Source: Candidatus Parabacteroides intestinavium
GTDB taxonomy: Bacteria > Bacteroidota > Bacteroidia > Bacteroidales > Tannerellaceae
Reading direction: 5' to 3'
Assembly: GCA_019118725.1 (NCBI GenBank)
Contig: DWYO01000012.1
Span: forward strand, 1 to 7,083
DNA: 7,083 nt
Shown: positions 1 through 5,910 of the stretch, piece by piece
Numbering within the stretch: the first letter of the stretch is position 1
Layout: the number at the start of each line of letters is the position of its first letter
Notes under the pieces: generated by a model
What the model was told of the DNA's origin: nothing
Database searches by the model: none
What the model saw: the letters and a program-made list of their open reading frames with translations, nothing else
Made by a program: the position numbers and the translations under genes

Positions 1-330
1 ACGCCTTGGGAAATTCAGGCGAATGCACCTACTTGTACGTTAACGCCAATTCCAAACAATCCGGAGGAAGCACCACTTACGGCACTCTCCTTTTCGGGTG
101 AAGAAATTACATTGAACCGCGATAACACAGAGGCCGGGAACATGACAATTACCTCGAAAGAACAAGCGGCTTTGATTTTCGAAGAGGGGAAATGGTATTT
201 GCAAGACCGGAGTGAGCACCAGACTACATTCGTATACCGGGCAAACCAAATCGAACTCCAAGCTGGGGATATTATCGTATTAGGGAATCGTCGCTTCGAA
301 TTCAACGGGCAATCCGAACAAACAAAATGA
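1..330 (+). CDS. C-terminal part of a protein ending in a degenerate FHA-like domain (5' end outside window)
   Basis: The frame is open from the first base, so the gene starts upstream and only its last 109 codons are visible. The first 25 or so residues look like a Pro/Thr-rich linker. The rest, from LSFSGEEITLNRDN onward, has the beta-strand layout of an FHA domain and lines up with the FHA domains of the two genes downstream: LNRDN sits where GR is expected, TSKEQAAL where SRRHAAI is expected, and the end (ELQAGDIIVLGNRRFEF) matches the conserved GD...L strand pair. The usual Ser-Arg-x-His and Asn-Gly motifs are not preserved, so binding to phosphothreonine may be weak or lost. Its TGA overlaps the ATG of the kinase gene by four bases, implying translational coupling. 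A TTG at 112 is an internal codon, not a credible start. The N-terminal domains are unknown. FHA-like fold is moderately sure; function is not assigned. Confidence 0.7.
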   Translation, partial: TPWEIQANAPTCTLTPIPNNPEEAPLTALSFSGEEITLNRDNTEAGNMTITSKEQAALIFEEGKWYLQDRSEHQTTFVYRANQIELQAGDIIVLGNRRFEFNGQSEQTK

Positions 331-1601
331 CTGAAGCAAGCGTCAGCAGGTGCGATTTCGGAATCGGGCAGTCTATCGGCTCCTATTACCGGGTAGATGC
401 CCTACTGGGAGAAGGAGCTTTCGGGAAAGTGTTCAAGGTTTCAAACTTTGAAGGCAAAACTTATGCGTTAAAACTTTTGAAACTATGGGAAATCGTACCT
501 GAACTGCGGAAGCCTCTGATGGAACGCTTTATCATGGAGTTTGAAACCGGACTGATTCAAAGTCGATTTCTGGTTCATTCCGTTACGCATGGCCGTGAAC
601 GGGGTAATCCTTTTATCGTGATGGAATATTGCCCGAACGGGAATCTCCTTCAATACATGGAACGGCATACCGTAGACTTGGCACAGATTGGACAAGAAGT
701 CTTGCTTGGACTGGATGCCTTGCATCGGAACGGGAAAGTACACCGCGACTTAAAACCGGAAAATGTGTTGATTAAAGAGGATGGAACAGCGGTTCTTACG
801 GACTTTGGCATCTGTGGCGATCGCAACCGACGTATGACTGAACGGAATATTTTAGGCAGGCCCCAACAACTGTTCGGCACGTATGCGTATATGCCACCGG
901 AACAAGTGAATCGGGTGCGTGGCAATGCAACGGTGTTACCTACGACCGACATCTTTTCATTCGGCGTCATGATGTTCCAACTCCTGACAGGCGAACTTCC
1001 GTTCGGAAAGTTGGAAGACCCAAACGACCTAGTGATTTACCAACGGAACGGCAAGAACAATCAATGGAACCGTTCTCTTTTGCAACACAGCGAAAAAGGG
1101 CGGAAGTGGGAAATGGTCATCGAGAGGTGTCTTATTCCGGATTTCAGACAACGTCTGCAATCGGCACGTGCCGTATTGGAGCGATTGCCAGCATCGGCCA
1201 AGAGTATTCCTCCCCTACCGGCCTACCGGCACAGCAACGGTGTGTTGTGCTTGCGGGTCATGCAGGGTATGGACTACGGGCAAGTCTTCCGGCTGAAGGA
1301 TTTGCTACAAGGGACCAAACGGATCATCACCATCGGACGGGATAGGGGCAACAGCCTTTGTCTACGCGATGGAGAATATCCCCGCCTCTCCCGACGGCAT
1401 TGTACCTTGGAAACCGATCTGCAAGGCCGCTGGTTTGTTCGGGATGGGCAATGGGTGACCGGAACAAAGGGTGGATATTGGAAAGCATCTGTTAATGGGA
1501 CTTATCTCAATTCCCTACCGGTGTATGCCAATGGACACGAATTACAACCGGGAGATATCCTTACATTGGGGGATATCACCTTGCGAGTAGAAAGAATATA
1601 A
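327..1601 (+). CDS. Soluble Ser/Thr protein kinase with C-terminal FHA domain
   Basis: A 424-residue eukaryotic-like (Hanks-type) protein kinase that should phosphorylate Ser/Thr in the cytoplasm. All catalytic landmarks are visible: glycine loop GEGAFGKV (28-35), ATP-anchoring Lys49 in YALKLLK, a probable helix-C Glu71, HRDLKPEN (139-146) with catalytic Asp141, DFG (159-161), FGTYAYMPPEQ (183-193), Asp208 of subdomain IX and Arg276. It is an RD kinase, with candidate activation-loop threonines at 171 and 185. After a short Pro-rich linker (about 290-300), residues 305-424 form an FHA domain with GR (337-338), SRRH (355-358) and NGT (390-392), so the phosphopeptide-binding residues look intact. 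No signal peptide or membrane helix is seen. The ATG overlaps the stop of the upstream FHA-like gene (ATGA). The FHA domain could bind the kinase's own phosphorylated loop or phosphorylated partners encoded in this operon; that is inference. Confidence 0.93.
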   Translation: MTEASVSRCDFGIGQSIGSYYRVDALLGEGAFGKVFKVSNFEGKTYALKLLKLWEIVPELRKPLMERFIMEFETGLIQSRFLVHSVTHGRERGNPFIVMEYCPNGNLLQYMERHTVDLAQIGQEVLLGLDALHRNGKVHRDLKPENVLIKEDGTAVLTDFGICGDRNRRMTERNILGRPQQLFGTYAYMPPEQVNRVRGNATVLPTTDIFSFGVMMFQLLTGELPFGKLEDPNDLVIYQRNGKNNQWNRSLLQHSEKGRKWEMVIERCLIPDFRQRLQSARAVLERLPASAKSIPPLPAYRHSNGVLCLRVMQGMDYGQVFRLKDLLQGTKRIITIGRDRGNSLCLRDGEYPRLSRRHCTLETDLQGRWFVRDGQWVTGTKGGYWKASVNGTYLNSLPVYANGHELQPGDILTLGDITLRVERI

Positions 1602-1627
1602 TTATAAACAACTTAAATAGAAAAAAC

Positions 1628-3286
1628 ATGGGACAAAGAAACACAGAACCCTACAGACGTTCCTTTTCAGGTTCAGTCGGCGCTGGAGTCGGTGCTTTAA
1701 TGGGCGGCTCACATCGGCAGTATTATATTTTGGAATACCGCTCATCTTCGAAATATCACCACACAGGTGAAACTCAAAAAATCATCGTTGACCAAGTCGA
1801 ATTAGGGCGTGACCCACGCTGTCAAATCCGGTTTGATGACTCGTTCACTTCAGTCAGCCGGCGTCATGCCGCAATCATACGTGACGGATCTGCCTGGAAA
1901 TTAGTGCATCTCTCGAAAACCAACCCTACACTCTTGAACGGACGACCCGTTGCCGATGAATGGTATCTGCAAAACGGTGATGAAATTCAGTTATCCTCCA
2001 ACGGGCCACGATTGGGCTTCATCATCCCGCAAGGAGACAAGAGCATGATCAAGAACATCAACTTTACAGAACGATTCAGCCTTTTCCGTCAGCAGGCTTT
2101 ACGTCCATACAAGCAAATGGTGGCATGGGGCTCCATCCTCTCCCTGTTAATTATTGTCGGACTAGTCAGCTGGGGCGTCATCAGCCATCGGCAATATATA
2201 GAAACCTCCAACAAGCATGACGAAGCCCTCGCTCACTATGGAGGGGAATTGGATTCTGCTGCTGTAAAAATTAAGGAAGCCGAAGAGACCGCACGAAGAG
2301 CCCAAGAAGAAGCAGAACAGGCAAAACGCAATGCGGGATATGCTGCCGGACAAGCTAAAGGGGCTAAAGAAACTGCCGAAAATGCTATCGACATCGCTAA
2401 CGATGCGAGCACAAGGGTAAGCAGTACCCCTGCTACAGTAAGCAGCCCTTCCTCAACTGTTACCGCCCCTGCCCACTCGGGTAATCCTGTCTCACAATCG
2501 GTCGCTTCAGCGAACTTCATTAATGGGATGACTACGCAAGAGAGTTGCTTCCCATACATTTATTATATCCAACTCGACAAGATCGAATGGACACATAAGA
2601 ATGGACATGTGGAACAATTTGATATCATACGCCGCTGGGCAGGCACTGGCTTTATGCTAGAAGACGGACGTTTCGTTACCTCTCGACGTATCATCGAACA
2701 ATGGTTGTTCCAAGTCAATGGAAACCTACTGAATGAGGAGTTGCATCCGCTCAACAAAGCCGTATGTAACAACGAACGCGTTGTGGCTTACTTCACAGCA
2801 CATGCATCCAACGGTAGTTCGTTGACGTTTACCAGCGAAGATTTCGTGGTTGACCGTAGTGCAGACAAACTGACGGTATTACGCGGTCCGTTGGGTGGGT
2901 TAGTTAGAGGAGCACGAATCCTCATTGCTCCGGAAACAGGTGGAAAAGACTGGGCATACATGCAAACCTCTCAGCGTTCGGGCTTGAAGTTTAATCCAGA
3001 TAAATCACGTCTAATGGGAAGAGCTGTCGATCTGACTATTTTGGGATTCCCAGGCCAAGTTGGCATCAGTTCTGCCTCCGGCCCCATCTATGGTAGCGCA
3101 AAAACAGCCGGAAGCGGATTAAATCGGGGCGATATTCTGACAACCAATACCAGTTTCGAAGTAGGAGGTTCTGGTGCACCGGTATTTGCAATCTCCGAGA
3201 ACGGAGAATATGAAGTTGTCGGCGTGGTATCGAACGTAACAGAAGGCATGCGCGGCATTGTTGTTCCCATTTCGTCTGTACGTTAA
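1628..3286 (+). CDS. FHA domain, membrane helix, coiled coil and trypsin-like domain lacking the catalytic His
   Basis: A 552-residue protein of unusual architecture. After a Gly-rich start (13-27), residues 33-132 form an FHA domain with intact motifs: GR (60-61), SRRH (77-80) and LLNG (102-105). A single hydrophobic segment at about 163-185 follows Arg/Lys-containing sequence, predicting the FHA inside and the rest in the periplasm. Next come an Ala/Glu-rich coiled coil (about 193-262) and a Ser/Thr/Pro linker (262-292). Residues 335-552 resemble a chymotrypsin/HtrA-like serine protease: GTGF (339-342), FVTSRRII (349-356), Asp413 in DKLTVL, GGSGAPVF (513-520) with nucleophile-position Ser515, and the terminal GIVVPISSVR strand. 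The general-base His, expected in a motif such as VTNxHV, aligns with Arg354, so it may be a pseudoprotease. The start ATG lies 26 bp after the kinase stop in an A-rich leader without Shine-Dalgarno sequence. Role inferred: envelope scaffold or sensor read through its FHA domain. Confidence 0.88.
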   Translation: MGQRNTEPYRRSFSGSVGAGVGALMGGSHRQYYILEYRSSSKYHHTGETQKIIVDQVELGRDPRCQIRFDDSFTSVSRRHAAIIRDGSAWKLVHLSKTNPTLLNGRPVADEWYLQNGDEIQLSSNGPRLGFIIPQGDKSMIKNINFTERFSLFRQQALRPYKQMVAWGSILSLLIIVGLVSWGVISHRQYIETSNKHDEALAHYGGELDSAAVKIKEAEETARRAQEEAEQAKRNAGYAAGQAKGAKETAENAIDIANDASTRVSSTPATVSSPSSTVTAPAHSGNPVSQSVASANFINGMTTQESCFPYIYYIQLDKIEWTHKNGHVEQFDIIRRWAGTGFMLEDGRFVTSRRIIEQWLFQVNGNLLNEELHPLNKAVCNNERVVAYFTAHASNGSSLTFTSEDFVVDRSADKLTVLRGPLGGLVRGARILIAPETGGKDWAYMQTSQRSGLKFNPDKSRLMGRAVDLTILGFPGQVGISSASGPIYGSAKTAGSGLNRGDILTTNTSFEVGGSGAPVFAISENGEYEVVGVVSNVTEGMRGIVVPISSVR

Positions 3287-3303
3287 AACGATAATTTACT
3301 TCG

Positions 3304-3312
3304 AAAAGGAGG
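3304..3312 (+). promoter_or_regulatory. Possible Shine-Dalgarno sequence ahead of the phosphatase gene
   Basis: AAAAGGAGG is the only strong anti-16S-like sequence in a gene leader here. It lies 17 bases before the ATG at 3330, longer than the usual spacing, and Bacteroidota generally rely little on such sites. It supports translation starting after it rather than at the upstream TTG (3258), but may be chance. Confidence 0.3.
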
Positions 3313-3329
3313 CAAAAACTCTAAAGATA

Positions 3330-4379
3330 ATGAATGATACTAATAAATACAAACTCAGTTTTACAACGGGAGCCCTTACTCACGTAGGCTGTGTCCGTAC
3401 CAACAATGAAGATAATTTCCTTGTTAGTACGGACTTGTCAACGGGCAAATGGATACTTCCTCAAGATAATCAGCACCTTTTTCCTCTGGAACAGAAAGGC
3501 GCCATGCTGATTGTGGCTGATGGAATGGGTGGACTGGATGCCGGAGAAGTAGCCTCAAAAATCGCGGTTGATACAGTGAAAAAGTTCTTCATGCCAGAAC
3601 GGATTACCGATGAAACAGTGCAGGATGAAAGCCATATACGCGCCTATTTATGTGAAGCTATCGTGGAAGCAGACCGACGAATCAAAACACAAAGTCGGGA
3701 AGCCTACAACGGCAAGTCGATAGGTACAACAATAGTGGTCGCATGGCTGTTAGACGGCTACGCAAACATCGCATGGTGTGGCGACAGCAGAGCATATCGC
3801 TTCGATGCTGTTTCAGGACTTCAGCAGGTAACGAAAGATCATTCTTATGTACAGGAGCTGATTGACAGCGGCCGGCTCCTGCCCGAATATGCATTCGATC
3901 ATCCCGACAACAACATCATTACACGCAGTTTAGGAAATCCACAGAAGAAAGCCGAACCAGATTTTGTCCGCATCGTATTGCACGAAGGCGAAACGCTTCT
4001 GTTTTGCACCGATGGACTAAATGCCATGTTACGTGATGAAGAAATCGAATCTCTGATGCAAAAAACAGCTTCACGAATAGATACCTGCCTAAAAGCCCTG
4101 CTGAACCAGACGCTTGAAGCAGGTGGATATGATAACGTAACGATATTACTCTGTCAAATCGCCCCTACCGAACATTCTGAAAACGCACCGGCACAGCAAG
4201 AGACACTTTCAACTTTCGCTGAAAAGAAAAAGCTACGAAAGTTAAATCCGCACGTATGGCTGTTTGGCCTATTTTGCATGCTCCTGATAGGGGGATTACT
4301 TTGGTTTTTCCTAAGTAAAGAACCGGTTAACACATGGAAACAGAAAATAATTCAATGGTACGAACAAATTGGTAAATAG
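3330..4379 (+). CDS. PP2C-family Ser/Thr phosphatase with C-terminal membrane anchor
   Basis: A metal-dependent (PPM/PP2C) phosphatase of 349 residues expected to remove phosphate from Ser/Thr targets of the neighbouring kinases. Visible motifs in family order are GCVRTNNEDN (20-29, with Arg23, Glu27 and Asp28), VADGMGG (62-68, metal-binding Asp64 and Gly65), GTT (132-134), WCGDSRAY (149-156), ITRSLG (197-202), CTDGL (226-230, metal-binding Asp228) and GYDNVT (266-271, metal-binding Asp268). The catalytic site therefore looks complete. A basic stretch (299-304) precedes a single hydrophobic segment at about 308-328, leaving a short 21-residue tail. This predicts a cytoplasmic phosphatase domain tethered to the inner membrane from its C-terminal end. 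I chose ATG 3330 because the PP2C fold begins just after it; the frame extends back to a TTG at 3258, but that would overlap the upstream gene and add an unconserved-looking stretch. The gap from the previous gene is 43 bp. Confidence 0.94.
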   Translation: MNDTNKYKLSFTTGALTHVGCVRTNNEDNFLVSTDLSTGKWILPQDNQHLFPLEQKGAMLIVADGMGGLDAGEVASKIAVDTVKKFFMPERITDETVQDESHIRAYLCEAIVEADRRIKTQSREAYNGKSIGTTIVVAWLLDGYANIAWCGDSRAYRFDAVSGLQQVTKDHSYVQELIDSGRLLPEYAFDHPDNNIITRSLGNPQKKAEPDFVRIVLHEGETLLFCTDGLNAMLRDEEIESLMQKTASRIDTCLKALLNQTLEAGGYDNVTILLCQIAPTEHSENAPAQQETLSTFAEKKKLRKLNPHVWLFGLFCMLLIGGLLWFFLSKEPVNTWKQKIIQWYEQIGK

Positions 4380-4383
4380 AAAT

Positions 4384-5910
4384 ATGCAATTAGAAGAAAA
4401 CAAACTATTCGCACACCGCTACCGATTGAAACAATTACTGGGTCGCGGTGGGTTCTCGGAAGTTTGGCTGGCCGAAGATACACTGACAGACCTAGAAGTG
4501 GCCCTGAAAGTGTACGCACCAGGAGGAGGTATGGATGAACGGGGCGTGCAGCTCTTCTCTTCAGAGTTTTCACTCGTATTCAACCTTAACCATAGCAACC
4601 TTCTAAAGCCAACCTATTATGATACATTCGAACGGATGCCCTACTTGGTATTACCCTACTGTGAACTGGGATCAGCGGCTAATATCATTGGCCAACTGGA
4701 CGAACAAAGTGCCTGGCGGTTCCTGCATGATATAGCATGTGGATTGGAATACCTCCATAGTCAAGAACCTCCGGTTATTCATCAAGACATCAAGCCGGAC
4801 AATATCTTGCTCGACCACTCAGGGCGCTACCTCCTAACCGACTTTGGTATCAGTATCAAAGCGCGGAACACACTGCGCAAAAGTATACTGAAGAATGAAG
4901 GGTCGGTCGGCACATTAGCCTATATGGGACCGGAACGTTTCAGTAAATATCCTTTGCCCATCAAAGCGAGCGATATCTTCTCGTTGGGAGCGACGCTCTA
5001 CGAACTGCTGACCGGGATGGTTCCCTTTGGCGAACATGGCGGACTGCTCCTGCAGCATGGCGCAGAGGTCCCGGAACTGGAGGGGAATTGGTCAGACGCA
5101 CTGAAACGCATCGTCGGGGCTTGCATGGAAAAAGAGACATGGGCACGACCCTCTGCCACAGAAATCCGGCTCTACTGCGAACAGCATATGAATGGCGAGA
5201 CACCCGAATTACCCCACCGGAACACTGGAAAAGTAACGCCGCATCCAGCTCCGTCCGAATCGAAACCGAAGCCTGTTGAGGGACCGCAAGCTGAAGAGTC
5301 GGCATCGGAGTCCCAAATACCCGAACCTGCCGAAGCTCCAGCCGAGATACCGAGTTCGTTCATCGAAAGTGTCCGCCCGAATGCCAAACAACTGCGGCGC
5401 TATCTCCCGCTGCTTTGGAAGGCAGGTATCCCGTTGCTGCTCCTTATCATCGGTATATTTTGGGTAAGAAGTGCGATAGAGCAAAAGCAGATCGAAGAAC
5501 AGCAACAGCAAATCCAAGAAAGGATTATCAAGGAGGCATACGGGCAGTATCTCCAATACATCCAATTGGGAGACAGCCTGACAGTGCTGGGTAACGAAAG
5601 CAAGGGCATGGACTACGAGCTGCTTTATAAAGATGCACTCAGATACTACGAAAATGCCCTCCGGTTAGAGGAGCAATACGAAAATGATTTCCCGGAACGG
5701 GTCGATATCTCCGTCCGCAAAGATAGCCTGCTCCGGAAGATAGACGAGGTATTCGAGTTCATCATTACCTCTGCAGCCAAAGCAGAAGAGATACAGGCGT
5801 ATGACATGGCACGCCAATTCTACCAACGCGCCGTAAAACTGAAGCCGGACTCGCCTGTGCTGCAGGAATTCGAAGCCCGGCAAGATTCCATTAACCAATT
5901 AAACAATTAA
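4384..5910 (+). CDS. Membrane Ser/Thr kinase (HQD type) with TPR-like periplasmic C-terminus
   Basis: A 508-residue transmembrane Hanks-type kinase. Kinase motifs: glycine loop GRGGFSEV (20-27), Lys42 in ALKVYA, Glu61 as probable helix-C partner, HQDIKPDN (133-140) with catalytic Asp135, DFG (153-155), VGTLAYMGPE (175-184), Asp197 and Arg255 in WARPSA. The Arg before the catalytic Asp is Gln134, making it a non-RD kinase, which are often less dependent on activation-loop phosphorylation. A Pro/Glu-rich linker (about 271-325) leads to a basic stretch and one hydrophobic segment (about 344-361), then a Gln/Glu-rich helix (364-380) and alpha-helical TPR-like repeats (about 384-500; for example YYENALRLEEQY and ARQFYQRAVKLKPDSP). 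Topology by the positive-inside rule is kinase in, repeats in the periplasm, the same plan as PknB-type receptors but with a helical repeat sensor. ATG 4384, four bases after the phosphatase stop, is preferred over TTG 4369, which would overlap that gene. Confidence 0.93.
   Translation: MQLEENKLFAHRYRLKQLLGRGGFSEVWLAEDTLTDLEVALKVYAPGGGMDERGVQLFSSEFSLVFNLNHSNLLKPTYYDTFERMPYLVLPYCELGSAANIIGQLDEQSAWRFLHDIACGLEYLHSQEPPVIHQDIKPDNILLDHSGRYLLTDFGISIKARNTLRKSILKNEGSVGTLAYMGPERFSKYPLPIKASDIFSLGATLYELLTGMVPFGEHGGLLLQHGAEVPELEGNWSDALKRIVGACMEKETWARPSATEIRLYCEQHMNGETPELPHRNTGKVTPHPAPSESKPKPVEGPQAEESASESQIPEPAEAPAEIPSSFIESVRPNAKQLRRYLPLLWKAGIPLLLLIIGIFWVRSAIEQKQIEEQQQQIQERIIKEAYGQYLQYIQLGDSLTVLGNESKGMDYELLYKDALRYYENALRLEEQYENDFPERVDISVRKDSLLRKIDEVFEFIITSAAKAEEIQAYDMARQFYQRAVKLKPDSPVLQEFEARQDSINQLNN

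Noticed and set aside
650..970. Open frame of 106 codons on the - strand opposite the first kinase
   Set aside because: Fully antisense to the catalytic core of a well-supported kinase gene, with no domain of its own.
1064..1345. Open frame of 93 codons on the + strand inside the first kinase gene
   Set aside because: It lies entirely within the kinase/FHA coding sequence in another frame, and its translation shows no recognisable domain while the kinase frame is clearly conserved-looking throughout.
2162..2413. Possible nucleotide repeat array in the coiled-coil coding region
   Set aside because: The repetition is in amino-acid composition (Ala, Glu, Lys) rather than in DNA units; no direct repeat of constant length is visible, so it is not a tandem repeat or CRISPR.
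2236..2559. Open frame of 107 codons on the - strand opposite the coiled-coil region
   Set aside because: Its Ala/Ser/Leu-rich hydrophobic translation is the expected by-product of reading the Ala/Glu coiled-coil codons backwards; no independent evidence.
1628..3286. Assigning the protease-like protein as DegS/HtrA
   Set aside because: It has no PDZ domain, carries an N-terminal FHA domain, and lacks the catalytic His, so an HtrA name would mislead.
3270..3299. Weak resemblance to a Bacteroides promoter (TTTC, 18 bases, TAATTTAC) before the phosphatase gene
   Set aside because: The -7 box consensus TAnnTTTG is matched poorly at its last two bases and the -33 box is imperfect; in a 43-bp gap within an operon this is not enough to call a promoter.
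5209..5565. Open frame of 118 codons on the - strand opposite the second kinase
   Set aside because: Antisense shadow over the Pro-rich linker and membrane segment of the kinase; composition is low-complexity and no plausible start context or domain is seen.
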